Counted from the first letter of the stretch, positions 24,681 to 38,804 are shown. The stretch is 64,000 nt of DNA from Tyto alba (GCF_018691265.1 NW_024881324.1:7071730-7135729); one strand, 5' to 3'. The notes: generated from the sequence alone by a model not told the origin. Made by a program: numbers and translations.

Positions 24681-25838
24681 AGAAACCTGCTGTTAGGAAG
24701 TTGAATGACTCTGTGTAACTTGCTTAGGAAATCCCGTTAGGTGATTGCAAGAAAACAAAGTATGAACCTAGCAGAAATCACTTTATTACTGTTGATTTGT
24801 GTCAGAAGGTGGCTCAGAAAATGCTCAGACAAGCCATAGCTCCTTGGCCTGCATACCAGGAGCACAAACAAACAGGTGGTTCCTGCTTTGTGAAGCTCAT
24901 AGTGAAACAAAAAGTCCAGAAGAGAAGTGAGTGGAAAAGATATGATGGTGGCCAAACAGTGAGTGAACAATTAAACCAGGGCAGAACTTATGTCTCTGTA
25001 TCTTGAATCTGCTGCTTCACCTATAAGATTGGAAGTTCCTAACCTTTTGTACCAATCACTAAAAAAATTGTGCTGCCTGGTATGCCAGTGATGCGTCTGG
25101 ATCTGAAGCTGCACGGATTGTCTGTAGCACATGTACTTTGCATGATATGCCCTGGATGTGCTAGATTTCTTGGGCATGTGAACCACGTGAATAGTTGGTC
25201 CACTCATGAGGTCTGTTGTACAGGTACAGTTGAAAGGTGAATGCAGAGGGGTGGTCTGTCAGTCCTCTGGTCAGCTAGGTGTAAAAGATATGTCTAGAGA
25301 TAACTGGGCAGTTCAGTAACATTAGTAAAATGAGGGTAATTCTACTGACCTTCGCTGTAAAGCATTTACTCTTCTATTCCTAAAATGCTGAGAGACACTT
25401 TCAGGCCTCGTTTTTCCCTCTTTGTAAAATGGTGACATAATTCTCAGTCTTACTGCAATGGAGAAAAGACTTCCTTAACCAGTGTTTATAGAGAAGGTTG
25501 CATCCTCAGAGGAAAGGAGTCAAATATTGATGATACTGCAATGTTGTGACACACTGTCTGTCATGAAGTTCTATGGACCAAACACAATTCTAGGGTGACT
25601 GTCTTGATTCCTGCTGAATCACTGCAAGTTATGAATTATTATAGAGATAGTCCCCATTAAGTGAATGCTCTTTTCATAGCACACATTACGTTTGTCAGTA
25701 AGAGACAGAAAACATTTTACAGCTATAAAAATAGAAACTGCTCTTCTGAGATGAAGATATGCCTTCATGTGAAAGCAAATATGCATTTTACCCGATTCTG
25801 TATGAATGCTCACAGTACCTGGATATAATGAGATGAGG

Positions 25839-25873
25839 TTTGTTTTTTTGTTTTTTTGTTTTTTTTTTTTTTT
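25839..25873 (-). repeat. T-rich tract
   Basis: Three T-runs separated by single G, ending in a 15-T run. Confidence 0.95.
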
Positions 25874-27873
25874 CCTGACCAAACTCTGTTACCTGATTAT
25901 CAGGTCAGCTGTCAAGCAGATTTGATAACTCCCACTGCGAGTCACCACTAGATTGTTCCATACTGCTTCCAACTCATTCATTGTTTTATTCTTGTATAGT
26001 ATGTCATTGCTTTAATAACAGGAATTTAATTGAAGCCTGTATGCCTTATACTGAGAAGATGGGAAAGAGAGGTTATTTGTGCGTAGTTATTATTGTTACT
26101 ACTAACTAGTGAAATTAATGTCTCCTGCTGTGACCACTCACTCAGGCCTTGCAAAAGGGCAATGGGAGGGAAGATGGAATTTGATGAGAAGTGCTAGTTT
26201 CTGTACTTTGATGGGAGCTGATCTGACTGATTATTTGGAACTACACTGCTGATTACTTGCTCTCTTTTTCTCAGCAGACACCACTGAATCATGTGCAATT
26301 TGTAGTAGTAAATGAGAGGTGATAAATAGAAACACTTCGTGTCCAGCGCTCGGAATTTGGATAAATGAATTCAAATTTAATGGAACGGTGATTCCATCCC
26401 CTAAACCCTGTCATCATGTTACTATTCTGTTTATTTGTTCTGTGGTTTATGTCTTTACTCCATGGTTAATTTTCCTGACTGGTAGATTGCAAATTTGCTG
26501 ATGATAGGACAGGACCTTCATATAGTACTACAAAAGTACTTACTTTTGTATCAGATGCAACTACTAATATGATTTCAAGTATGATATAGATTACTCTCCT
26601 ATCTAAATAAAATTAATAAATAAATTACTATTTATTTTATGGGCTCTCTACATGGTTGTTGTCCAAAGAAGGACGCAGACAGCTCAAGAGAGGCAGCTTT
26701 CCTATGAGAGAGCGTTTGGCTATTCTTAGTTGAGGAATTCCTGCTGGTTTTGGTATGTCAGCATCTGTTTTGATAACAGTCATCTTGTGCAGCAGAAGCA
26801 TTGCTGTTTTGTAGGAACCTAAGGCGTGCCAGCCCCATAGCTGTAGCTTAATGGATATTACAAACTGCTGGAAACCTGAAGGGTTCAAATTCAGTCTGAA
26901 GAAAACATTCTAATGATGGTAAATTGCTCACCCTTAATTTGCTTCAAGCACGTCAGCTGTAAAATTGGGAAAAAGACCACTCAGAAAAAGAGTTTCTGTA
27001 TCTGAGGGTGAGAGTTATCTTGCTTAAACATTTTATACAGAACTATGTACTGGTTGGGGGGTTTTGGTTGTTGTTTTAAGCTTTTTAGAAGCATTTCCCA
27101 GGTGCAGCAGGAAAATGACAAAATGTGGCTTTTGAAATAGTGACAGTAGTAAAAGAATGAATAAAAGTAAAGGCTAGCTCATGCTGGAAAAACTGGTGAA
27201 ACAAAATTTGCCTTGGCTTTGGAGTGGAAAGGATAAAAAGGAAAGGACAAACTCATGCTTTGATACGTGTTAATGTGCTGCTTTCAGCTCACATACCTGA
27301 TGTTGATCACATGGAAGTTTAAGCAGAATAGTGTGGCTCCATCAGCACTCTTAACACTGGGAGACTGAGACGTTCTGCTTGGCAGTAACCAAACTCGTTG
27401 CAGGGCCAGGCATTAGAATAGCAGTAAAAGCTGAGCTGCTGTTGCTTGTATTTTATTGAATCAAAGCTCTTAGATTGAAACATAGAGGTTCAATATGCCA
27501 CCTAAGGAATATGTAAACCCATATGTAAACCCACGTGGATTTCTGGCATGGAAAAATTCTCAAGAATAGGGCTCTTTTTGTTGATGACTTTGAAAAAGCT
27601 CTGGAATTTGTTGCTGGTGGAGCTTGTGAAAGCTGGGAATTAGCTGAGGTTATCTGCATCTTCTGCACTTGTGATATACATCAAGTTGTCAGCCTTGGTT
27701 TGGACCTGTACTTGCAAAGGGAGCAAATCAGTATAATCCATGTTTTTTGCCCTCTTCATTTCAACTGCAGATTTTACCATTAATTCAAAAAGGCTAAATG
27801 AGTTTTACTATGAATGTTTGGTAACTGGTTCAGTAAAATGCCTCAAATGCTTCAAAATAAATGTTTATTTAGG

Positions 27874-27904
27874 GTGTGTGTGTGTGGGGGTGTATATGTG
27901 TGTG
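27874..27904 (+). repeat. imperfect (GT)n repeat
   Basis: GT dinucleotides interrupted by a GGGGG and a TATA. Short and decayed. Confidence 0.85.
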
Positions 27905-30900
27905 GTACAAGACAAAACCCAAAAGGGCTGTAGAATAAGTGAACCCACTTTTAGACTCAATGAAGTGCTTTGAAGCATCCTACTAGTTGTTTTGATAATA
28001 TCATTGACACCTGGTATTACTAACAGCAACTCACTAGATGAATTAGTTTTGTTTTACCAAACATGTTTGAGATATTGGCCCTGATTTAGCTGGGTGGTAG
28101 ATTGAGGTCACCCACTGTTGAGTGCTATGGCATGAAAACGACTGGAGAGATTATGCTGTTACCATCATATTAAATATTAAATATACCATACATCGTTGTG
28201 CCAGCAACACAAGTTTAAAAAATCCTGTAAGTGTCTCTTAGAATATTGCCAATATGGTAAAAGACTAGGCTTGATTTCTCTGATTTGGTATATACAGAGA
28301 ACTTAAAATATTCGTAGTCTTCAGCCTGCTGTATGGTAACTTAATAACACACTATTTTGAAGAGGTAGAGATGCTCTGAATCTTGTGGTCCTGCTAATGG
28401 ATTTGAAGAGGATGCTAATGCATTGTACCAGGAAGTGAGTTGAGCTCTCGTGTGTAAAGGGGAATTAGAAAATATAATTATGAAAAAGCAACAGTCACAG
28501 GATTGAAGAAGTTTTGTTGATGTGTGGCTGCTACAAACAATGTTTTGTTGCTGAGAAAGATGACTTTGATGGGTGTATGCTACAACAGTAATCTTCTCTA
28601 TGAAGTAACATGGAATTAATTACAGAAATAGCCGTTTTGTGAACTATGAAGGGAAAATTAAATATAAAGTCTTATTGACAAAAACTCATGCAGTTTTTAA
28701 TTTGAAATAAATGATGTCTACAGAAAGCTAAGCTTTTACATCAAGAACTGCATGAAGGCTTTGGGAGAGAAAGATACAGCATGATATAACTGCCAAGCCA
28801 AACGAAAACTAGGTCCCCCCCTGCTATATGCACAAAGGCAACCAAGAAATTAAATAATTCATGGTCTCCAGCTGAGTATGGGAGAAGGATCTGAGCTTTT
28901 TTGAATATCATTCTCTAGTTCTGAAGAATGAATGACGTGTTGTTATGAGTGGTGAATATTTTGATTTGGATGTCATAAGACAAGCTGCCTTGTGTGTGAA
29001 TGCTGCTGCTGAGTGCTGATGACCATAAATATTAGCTGTTATCGCACTTTCTGGTTCAAGTATCCATTTTGTTATTCACATTTTGTGTGCTTATTCCTAT
29101 GTGTGGTGGTTGCAGTTCCGGCCTTCCACAAACAAGCACTAAAGTCATCTTCATCTGAACAGATTTCTCTTGTGCCTGAGGTGTCTTGGTATGGAAAGCT
29201 TATAAACAACTGAACTTCCAGACTCCTTGGGAGAGCCCAGAATACCTGAGTCCTCTCAGTTTTTAACATGGATTTGACTGCATTACTCCCATATGTCTGA
29301 AATCAGAAGCCATTAGGATGTTGGATGTGCCCACAGCCCTTTTCAGGGGCTTGAGCAGAAAAAGAAAACTTGTTGAATAGTAACTCCCTTTTTCCTGGTG
29401 AGAGGAACTGATGCCCATATCAGTGCATGGTCCTATGTGTAGAGAAGCATTTCTGATTTGACATTGGCTACATTTAGCAATGTAGACAGAAATGTCACGG
29501 GTCACAGGCCATGGCATGTTTCCAGTTTTGAAACTTCTTTTTACAGCTGTCAGTAGCAGTGCCATCACACAGTCCATTTCTATGGCAAGGACATTTGGCT
29601 TCTAAAACTGGTACCTTAGGTGACGTATGGCCCCTAATACTTTAAGGACAGGAACATTTGACCATCTAAATACTAAATGCCTTTAGCAATAAGACATAAG
29701 ACACAGAACCTGCATGTAGAAAAGAAATATGCTTAAACAGAGGCAGAACTGAACAAGATAAAATTAGCTTACTGTCCTTGCCCTCTCCTTTTCAATATAA
29801 ATCAGTAGATGTGAATTTCACTAAAATTTTTATAGAGAAGTGCACTTCCATACCAAAATATAAGACTCAGCTCTGTTTCCATTGGTATAAAACAGTTGTT
29901 CTCTTATAGAGTGTCCAGTGTAAGTAGCATAAAAGACAATATGATCCCACTGTTTATTTTAGAAAGCCTGGTGTAACCATTCACACCAGAGAACAAGTCA
30001 GCAGCAATACTGACTGTTGTTTCAGCCTTGGTATTTACACCATTTTCTATGTGATATGAGTTTCTGGAAACAGTCAGATTCAGAAGCAAAGTAAAATACT
30101 GTAAATGGGATATCTGTGAAGTTTGGGTAGGCTGTTCTTCATTCAGAATGTTTTGGACTTACACAGATGTTTGAACAACTGAGTTTCTTTTTGTTTGTTC
30201 ACTGTTCCAAAATTTGGAGAGGGAAAATTATTTTAGAACGTATTGAACAGGTTTTATATTTGTCAGTCTAACTTTAAAATGGCCAAAACTGTCACATTTT
30301 GAACATGGTTCTTTGACTCTCTGGAAATAAAACCTTCTATTTGGTTTTCAAGAAATTTTAAGTGTTTATAAAAGACTAAATCTGCCGAAAAATAATTTAG
30401 TTGATTGTTTTTAGCTTTTACAGCATTTTTTAGATTCAAAAGCCAAAAGTATCCTGTTGAAATTTGAACAAGCTTGTAAAGTTTCTTGCTGTTGCCCAAT
30501 TTGGAGTGTTTTTACTGAAAATACTGGTACTGACTTGTGTGTAATCCCACTAGTAAAGTATAAAAGCATGAAAGTTGTTCCAGCTTGCACTAAACTGTTT
30601 GCTGGACAAACTTTTCTGTTACAGTAGTCCTAAGTTGCTCACAACATTATTCAGTCTACCTTTCCTATACTTTTGTCCCCCAATTTCCTTCCTCTAGGCA
30701 CCAAAACTGTATTTATAAGCAACAGTGTAGTGTGAGAACATAATAGTGACCGTTACACATGGAGCAGCTCAATTATCTAAAATATGCAAAGCCTGTTATG
30801 TGGTGCAGTGTCTCTTTTTAAAAAACTCATATGCAACAGTAAAATACATTTATTTTTACTTTTTGATTTTAAATGACTTAAAAACGTAATCTGATGTTGG

Positions 30901-31848
30901 TTATGGGAAGTGAATCACAATTACTGCTGGTTATAATATGACTCATTAGTTTCAGAAGATTGAATTGTTGGTATCAGAGTTCAGATTTGGTTGCTTGACC
31001 AAGCTATTGACTGAAACTTTTGAAGTTCTATATATTGTACCATGGAAAGCATGAATAAAGGATCTTATTCATGAAAGAAATTTGAGCTACTTCTGCTCAT
31101 TCCTCATGTTGCTTAACCAAAGAAAAACTGAGGCATGGATTTCCAAGAGGAATTCTTAAAGTGCATTTGTTCCTGTGGAGATAGGAATACTTTTTCTATA
31201 AATGCAGATAGGTGAAGATTTTGAAGAGGATGTTGGAAGCAGAAACATCTGTCCTCTTTCATGTCCCATTTCTCTGTCAGACATGGAGAATGTTCAGCAT
31301 AGAAAAGCACACATTTACAAAAATTACATTGTAGAATTTTTCATAATGGAGGAAGCATAAATAGATGCAACTGTGTGCTTTCTTCTTCCAGAGTACTTGC
31401 TTAATTAAAAATCTATGATTCAGTAATTATAAGGTAATGATAAATTTAGCACATATATAATAAAATATAATATGCAAGAAAACTTAATCAGAAAAACAAT
31501 CCACTTAAATTCACCTATAATATAAAAATCACTTTGCTACCCTGTATTTTTGTTCAAGTCATTCCTTTCTCTATATCTTTCCTCTGTCTCTCCTTTTTCC
31601 TATTGTATCATATGTAAGCTATCTGTTTTCATTTCCAAGACGTTTTGGGCTTCTGCCAGTTTTTAACCATCTCTTATTCACTACTGAAATATAACTTTTT
31701 TATGGCCTACAATGTCAGCTTCTGCATCCTTCATATTAAAGATTCAATAAATGCCTGTGTTTCCTTCCAGACTGTGCCATTTAGGAACAGTTATTCATAA
31801 ATATGTCCACTGTTTGTCTTCATACTTTCGTTTTTCATGATGCCCATT

Positions 31849-31866
31849 AAAAAAAAAAAAAAAAAA
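31849..31866 (+). repeat. A18 homopolymer
   Basis: Eighteen A. One of only three clear plus-strand A-runs to the right of 25 kb. Confidence 0.95.
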
Positions 31867-32505
31867 TAATTGAACAATCCAACTTGTCAGCTGCTAGTCT
31901 GCTGGTGTCCAGACCTCTCTTCTTCTCCTATATTTACCAGAGTTATCTGCTGGTTCCTCTCTTTCTGTGTCACTCGGGTTTTGTTTCTTTCATTTAAAGT
32001 TTTTTGGACCAAAACCAAGCTTTTTTTCCAGTATGTTTGTATAGTGCGCCAATTGAACAAAGCTATTCCTAGAACTAAGTCTTTGAAAGACTTAGGAAGT
32101 CTGTGCAATAACTTCTATATAATTATTACCTTTGCAGTTTGATATCTAAAATAATCTCTAAGCTTTTGTAGCTGGGGCATTTCTTCTGGTATTCATTTGG
32201 TTTTAGGAAATGACCATTGATGGTTACAACTGTCTGGCTACCTGATGGTTAAAGAGCTTGTGCATATACCTTTATAGGTTGTTATAAGCAGATAATGGTT
32301 GGTGACTTTGGGTTGCAAGGAGAAGTAAAAGAGATGGCAGGATGATTGAATGAGGTGTATTCTGGTATTACTGCTACTATTCATGCATCTATTTGTTACC
32401 AGGATTCAATTTTGTTCTTATTTATAATTTAGCTGGGTGCTTGAAGATTCTTTGTCCTTTTAGTGTAAAACAGGTCTGTTACTCTGTAGATGTTACTTCT
32501 CTGAA

Positions 32506-32912
32506 GATTGGGCTGGAGCATCTGCCCTATGAGAACAGGCTGGGGGATTTGGGGTTGTTCAGCCTGGAGAAGGCTCTGGGAAGACCTTATTGTAGCCTTT
32601 CAATACTTAAAGGGGGCTTAGAAGACAGACAACAAAGACGTTTACCAAGACCTGTAGTGATAGGACAAAGGGTAATGGTTTTAAACTGAAAGACAGTAGA
32701 TTTAGATTCTATATAATGAAGAAAATTTTTACGATGAGGGTGGTGAGATACTGGCCCAGGCTGCTCAGAGAGCTTGTGTCTGCCCCCTCCCTGGAAGGGT
32801 TCAAGGCCAGGTTGGACGGGGCTTTAAGAAACCTGGTCTGATGGAAGGTGTCCCTGCCCATGGCAGGGGGCTTGGAACTAGGGTCCCTTTCAACTCAAAC
32901 CATTCTACAATT
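32506..32912 (+). mobile_element. CR1 LINE 3' fragment, about 400 bp
   Basis: Plus-strand CR1 3' end. It starts at gattgggctggagcatctgc, runs through tatgagaacaggctggggg, ttcagcctggagaaggctct, ctggcccaggctgctcagag, ctccctggaagggttcaagg and gtgtccctgcccatggcagg, and ends at aaaccattctaca. It covers the last part of the reverse-transcriptase region and the 3' UTR, truncated at the 5' side. Its terminal 130 bases belong to the same subfamily style as the opposite-strand copy at 55111, so the two form a long-range inverted similarity. The middle part (32640-32750) is the most diverged. Confidence 0.93.
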
Positions 32913-32914
32913 AT

Positions 32915-35900
32915 TTTCTTGAATTTCATTGAGAGCTGTCTGGTAGGCCATTCTTCAAATGCACTGTTTGTCTTATTCTACATGTCAAAAGCAGTTTACC
33001 TTGAAGCCTGTGGATTCTTCATGGAATGGATCAATACATAGGGTCCTCTGGCATGTATCACTTGGTGAATGTCCTGCATGGATGTAAAGGTGCTTGCTAT
33101 CCCTTTGATTTAGTGCTATTTGTATGCATGTAATTTTATTCATGTGAAAAGTACCATGCATGATTCTATAGAATTTTCATTCTTTGGAATTCATACTGTT
33201 TTCTTCAGGGCTCTGGAGGTCATACAGTCTTTTGGCAGAATAAAGAGAATGAAATTGTACTTTGTGCAACTCAGCATCTTTTTTTGCTGGACTGCAAAGG
33301 GTTGGACAAGGAAATCAAAGCAACCTATTTTTTTTTTTTTTATACTTTCCTCCAATTTCTGAAGCCTGTCAAAATAATTTCAAGAGTTGATTCTTAGTTT
33401 ATTCTAGGGTCTGATCCAATTTTCCATAGGAATTAATGTGGGAACATCTCCTTTTTTCAGTGGAAATGGGACAACATCTGTAAGAAATAAGATACTTCAC
33501 AAATACAAGCGTTATCTCTCTTTGCGGAGTAGTACTTGGTATTCATCTCAAAGAGTACCTCACTAACTTAAAAAGATTTTCAATTTTGAGTTTACAAATA
33601 CAAAATAAGGTTATTGCTTCTCTCTGACATTAACTGTTTTCCTTAAATATTTTTCTTCCCATCTTCATCCCAATTTTCTTTTTCCCCTTCCTCACTGAAC
33701 ATTGTAAACTAGACTAAGATATGGACACAGTCATTCAGGGCTTGTTACAGTGTGAAAATGGAAGTATTGTTATGTCTATGCAATGTTTTTCCTTTGCATT
33801 ACATTATCAAGCATTTGGTTCAGTTTAGGTTTTGATGTTTTAGTGTTAATGAGCTCATTACAGTGCAAAAGCATTACAGGTAATGGGGTTCTGCTTCAGT
33901 TCCTGAGAGAGATTAATCCACAATGAATGGACCTCATTGTCAGCACATTTGTTTATTTGGCCTGATTCTACTCTGCTCCCTCTCAGTTTCACACCTTTTC
34001 TTCTAGCCATGCTTTTCAAAATGGTTCATTTTCCCTACCTTTACTTATTTTCTTTTTCCTTTCTTTTACACTTTCCTAAATTTTCTATGTTTCTACCCTT
34101 GTTGCTGAGGAGGAAAATACATATTTTGAATAGTTTCCAGCCATTCCAATCCAAACATTTATTTGTCTCAGACTGGTTTGCCAACTTTTGCTTGTCTTTA
34201 GCACTAGTAACGAGCCTCACCCATTGTTTGTTCCTTTGAGATTTTATAACGAGTGTTTCTGGAATAAAACTTTTCATAATATACATAATGTGTCTATTAT
34301 GTGCAGTGATGTCTTTCTGTTCTGGGAAGAGATTTTGTTTGAGTATGGTCCACAGAGGGTTAAGTCTGTCTGGGACCCCTGCAGTGGCATTTTAGAGGTG
34401 TTCTTATGATACTAACTGATACTGTGATAGGCAAGATCTCATTAAAGATATAAGTCCAGTACCTTGAATTGAACTATCAATACAGAGAGTCTCTAGAAGC
34501 ATTCCACTGCAGCCCTGTTGAGAAAGGGAAATCACCTCAAAGTTGTATTGGAAGGGAAAAAATCTGAGGAATTAAGATCCTTCTCTGCAGTGTTACCTTG
34601 ACTCAGGAGTCCAAGCCAAGGAGAACCCTTAAATTATGTGGGACTATCCTTCAGCAAAAGACAGGTTAAGGTACAATATTTAACTTCCCTCTGACTCCAG
34701 ATTTTATGATTTATTTCCATGTTTTGCTTCTCAGTGGAAGAGATTGTTTTACTTTAGAGTTTCTCTTATTAAAGAGTGGTTTCCAAGGGGCTGACAGATG
34801 CCAGCTATTCCTTTCCTACTGTGGTGGGGCTTTTGAAACTGTGGTATGGGTTTGTTCTTGCAGTGTACACACCTGAGATGCTTATGAACAGGGCTCACAC
34901 ACCCTGAGCTGCAAGATCAAGTTTGGAAGCTTACAAGGTAGAAGTGAGGGAAAGGAGCCTGTGTGTAAAGTGCTAGCCAGAGCATCTGTGTCAAGCAGGA
35001 TGATAAAGGGAATGTCTATGAAATGTAGGAATCCTCCCTCAGCCTGCTTCTACCCCAGTACACATCAAGCCTTCTGTCAGGGATGGACATCCTAAATCTT
35101 TCTGAACATGCCAAGTGAACCTCTCTGTCTTGGTGAGGCTTGGCTACAATTTTGCTAAGTGTGGGAGCTCATCTGTTATGTGCAACTTCAGAAATCACTC
35201 TGAAAGCATCATTTGTCTTGCAAATTTGCTTGACATTTTCTCTCTTTGGTTCCTTTTCTTTCTGATTTGGATTTCAACAATGTGAGGAAAGAAGAGTCCC
35301 CTGAATATCAGAGCCTCCAGCTCCTCTGCTGAGGCTGCAGGCCTTTTCTTGGCTTTCTGGAAGAGAGGTCTTGTGCTGATGAGGACTCAGGGGAGCTTGC
35401 TTATAGCAGATGTGTTGCTTATTACTGTGATGAGGCTGGCAAGTTGAGAGAGAGCCTAGATGAGAGCTAGAAAAGCTGGTTGTCTGCACTGAAACTGCAA
35501 GAGACCTTGTAGATCAAAGCTCTCTGTAGATTTGCTTGTAGAGCAAAGGCAATGTGTTGCTTCTGGTCTTTGTGTGGTGATATATCAATTGGGGTTGTTC
35601 TGGATCACTAGTATAGGCTTAACTTGGACATTTATTGATTTTCGTGGTTTGTCTTTTAGGAAACATTCTTGGTCATCCTTTATTGAAGACTTTTTTTCTT
35701 AGTGAGGAAGGAAGGGTTGAGGAAGATAGAGGTAGAGAGGTAACAGGACTGAGGGTTAGAACTGTAGTTAGTTTTTAAAAATTCTTCTATTAGAAATGTA
35801 TTAAGGTACTGCACTTACAAACCAAACTCCTTTGCAAAACATTTCAAAATGACACAGCAGCGCACATAAAACTTTGTACCCCAAGTTGTCACACATAATA

Positions 35901-38200
35901 ATATGGATAACCAGCAAAACATATTAATGGACATATGGAACAGGAATGAGAAAGGAAGCCATATCACTCTATTCATATTTTACAATGAATTCTTCCAGTG
36001 ACTGAAAACATAAGTCATGATTCTCCTTTATTTATAGCTATGAGCTGTCTGTCCATGCCTATGTGCTGAAAAGCATTGATGCACTATTGAAAGAGCACTA
36101 TGCTGCTCATTTAATCAGTGTTGGCTGTGTATTTTACATAGAGCAGATCAAATCTGACTGATTTATCACAGACTTTGAGATAAATTTTCCTCTTGGTGCA
36201 GGCATATTGCCCGTTAATGAGAAAGGGAGTCAGACATCAGGCAAGAGCCTTCTGTTATCTGCTTGCTGTAATGCTTCTCCAGACATGGTCCCACCTATAA
36301 AGTCAGGCTATAGGCAAGGACTTTGGTTTGGGGAATTAAACTGTTTTAGAGCTCTACAGAAGTAATAGGTGCAAATGAAGCCCTATGCATAGGTCAGAAG
36401 AGAAGACTTCTGCATGCATTTCAATGTGAATTTATAAATAATTGATATAACAGTTTGTCTTCCCTGTGCCATTTCTTTCGTGAAAATTTACAGATTTTTT
36501 TTTTTTTTGAGTTGTGGGGAAAGAATGTCAAAGTTATTTTTCTCCGTTTAGTTTTCATAAAAATGTACAAGCTTGTTTGTGCCGCAATAGCGTTAAGTAC
36601 TCTGTCATTTATCATCACTTTGCCACTATGCACAACATGGTCACTCTGCATTGCCTAAAATATAAGATATACACATGATTAAAAACTGAAAAATGCTGGA
36701 TGCCCAGCCTGTAATTTACTTAAAACATTTTAAGTGAATGGTAGCAGTGTGCTTATGTATTCATGGATAATAAAATCCCTTTCATCCTCCTGCGAATATT
36801 TACAATTTAACATAGTCTTCAACGCTTAAAAACCTATAAGGTATGTTTTTTATTGTATGTTCAGTTGGATCCATCCAAGAAATGGGATTTGCTTAGTCAG
36901 AGCAAATGCCTTCTGTCTTGTGCTTACAACAAAGTAGATACAAGCTGATCTTTGATAGACTGGGTCCCACAGTCCTCACCGTGAGCATTTGGGAAATTGC
37001 ACGGTTAAGAAGTGATGACAGCGAAAGAGAATTCTTCTGAATTTTGGTTATACTTGATGATGAAGAGAAGTTGCCGCCACTTAAAGATTTCAATGTATTT
37101 GTGTGGCTTGTGTTACATGGAGGACAGAGTAAGACATATGTTTAGTACGTGTCTGAATACCCTAAGCCAAGGATGAAGCAGAGTATTTGTCTGGCTTCAC
37201 TTGAACACAGGTAGGGATAGAATTCAAAAATTTTATATTGAATTCAAAACCTCCTCTTATCGCATACTTTCCAATCAGTGCTACCTGCAGTGTATCTGAA
37301 TGTTTAAAGCACTTCTGTGAGAAACCTTGGGTTTTGTTTGGGCCTTTGTCATTGGCCCACCAACACCTTTAAGTCAGTAATTTCACTGATTTGTGCCTCA
37401 GTTTCTCACTCCATAAAACTAAGATAATATCTGTGACTAGCTTTATAAAAGATGCTATGGTCAACTCAAAAATAAACAAACAGTAGATGAGAATGGGCTG
37501 GTTGATAAAGCTGTTTATTTTTTCAGCTCTGTTTTAGTGTAGGTTATGTCTCAATTTAGGATGGACTTCCTTTTAAAATATATTTTCATGAATCCCTTAC
37601 TGCTTCCAGAACTCCACATAAACTAAGCATTACTGTCAGACTTTGGATAGGTGACTTGCAGGGGGAATATCAGTGCTATAAGTACTATGGAGTCGGTGAA
37701 AGACTGCTCTTAATCCAGGTCAGTGTTGAATTCATGCTTTAAAAGGCTAATGGTTAGTCTTTAGTAGGAATGACTCTAATGAAAGCCAAAGCATCATTAA
37801 CAGTCATGTAAAAGCAGAGCTGTTAGGATTGGTATCCTCTTGCATTCTCTCCTGGGAGACTAAATCATACTACTGTACATTTTCTATATAAATTAATTGG
37901 CTAAAGCATAGATCTTCACTTCCTGCTCTGAATGCCAGTGGAATTAGATGTCTACTTAGTCCATAAAATATTTTAGAACTATTCTGGATGAAAGGTGTCA
38001 GAAAAATGTAAGATGATGTTTTCCATATATAACGTTTCCATTACTTAACACAAACATACCCTAGTTTTAACTACCATTGGTATGCAAATTCCCATGTATT
38101 GAGAATTACCAGAATTATTTGCTATCCCTAGACAGTAAAGCAATCAGAATGAGGGGCCTGTGTCTTACAGCTTTTAGCCAAGGTAACACCTAGGACTCTC
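32915..38200. other. non-coding stretch, no gene seen
   Basis: AT-rich, with pyrimidine-rich plus-strand segments (33930-34100) and T14 runs at 33328-33341 and 36495-36508. The hydrophobic open frame at 33937-34239 comes from the T-rich strand. Only the weak candidate element at 36100 stands out. Confidence 0.65.
36100..36320. promoter_or_regulatory. candidate conserved non-coding element (weak)
   Basis: About 220 repeat-free bases with balanced composition and several transcription-factor-like words (tttatcacag, cccgttaatgagaa, gttatctgcttgc). It stands out from the degraded AT-rich flanks by lacking homopolymers. This is texture-based inference only. Confidence 0.12.
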
Positions 38201-38204
38201 GAAG

Positions 38205-38465
38205 AGGATCACGCCTGTCCCCTGGAACACCCTCTCCTCAGACACAGTTACTTCCAGAGGGTTGAGCAGGGGTGTACCTTGGGACATCCCCTGGCTCTCG
38301 GCAGCCACGTCCCCCCCAGCAGCTGGGGGGGGCTCGGAGCCGGGACCCACGGCCCAACGCTTTGCTGGTGAGGAGCAAGGCGGGAGCCCTGCAGTGAGCG
38401 TCACCACCCCGGCGTGATGGCACGCTGCGGCTCCGGTGGAGACACGTCTCCTCTCAGTCCTCTTC
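38205..38465. other. GC-rich, CpG-containing patch
   Basis: About 260 bases clearly richer in G and C than the flanks, with roughly 16 CpGs counted by eye. It contains a perfect 10-bp hairpin (38311-38331) and the small palindrome ggagacacgtctcc (38438-38451). Open frames on the minus strand cross it but have no recognisable domain and look composition-driven. It may be a small CpG island, an orphan promoter or a GC-rich insertion. Confidence 0.6.
38311..38331. repeat. perfect 10-bp hairpin with 1-nt centre (C7AGC/GCTG7)
   Basis: CCCCCCCAGC (38311-38320), A, then GCTGGGGGGG (38322-38331). The arms are exactly complementary, making a near-perfect 21-base palindrome. Confidence 0.93.
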
Positions 38466-38766
38466 CAGGGGAGAGGAAATAAGTCTATTTCTGGGTGCTC
38501 GAAGGAAGCAGCACCCTGTAGGCTCCAGGCTGTCTTTGGACAGCATTTCTATGGTCAGTGCTTCACTCGCATTGCCTAATGGCAAAAATAGTAGAAAGAG
38601 TACATTTAGGTTTATAGGTTTGGGGAGAAACCTGCAGTATCTGCCAAGTTGTTTTGTAGACTTTTAGCATCAAAAGCTGAGTAATGTTGCCTTGAAAAGT
38701 TCACTAGTGAAATATCTCTGGTTGCAGGAGGTCCAGGTGAAAAACACATGCAGCAGGTATTACTCC

Positions 38767-38773
<7 letters not shown>

Positions 38774-38803
<30 letters not shown>
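38774..38803 (-). repeat. T30 homopolymer
   Basis: Thirty consecutive T, tied for the longest single-base run in the window. Another T16 run lies at 38916-38931. Confidence 0.97.

Positions 38804-38804
<1 letters not shown>

Larger units (their letters stand above)
22505..32500. other. non-coding stretch, no gene seen
   Basis: About 10 kb with no open frame over about 105 codons and no recognisable transposon. It holds only the tandem duplication at 24633, the T-tract at 25839, a decayed GT repeat at 27874 and the A18 at 31849. It is the emptiest part of the window. Confidence 0.7.

Noticed and set aside
26836..26892. tRNA-like signals: tagcttaatgg resembling an A box and ggttcaaattc resembling a B box
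   Set aside because: The arms do not fold into a convincing cloverleaf (no matching acceptor or T stems by eye), so the two box-like words are probably coincidence.
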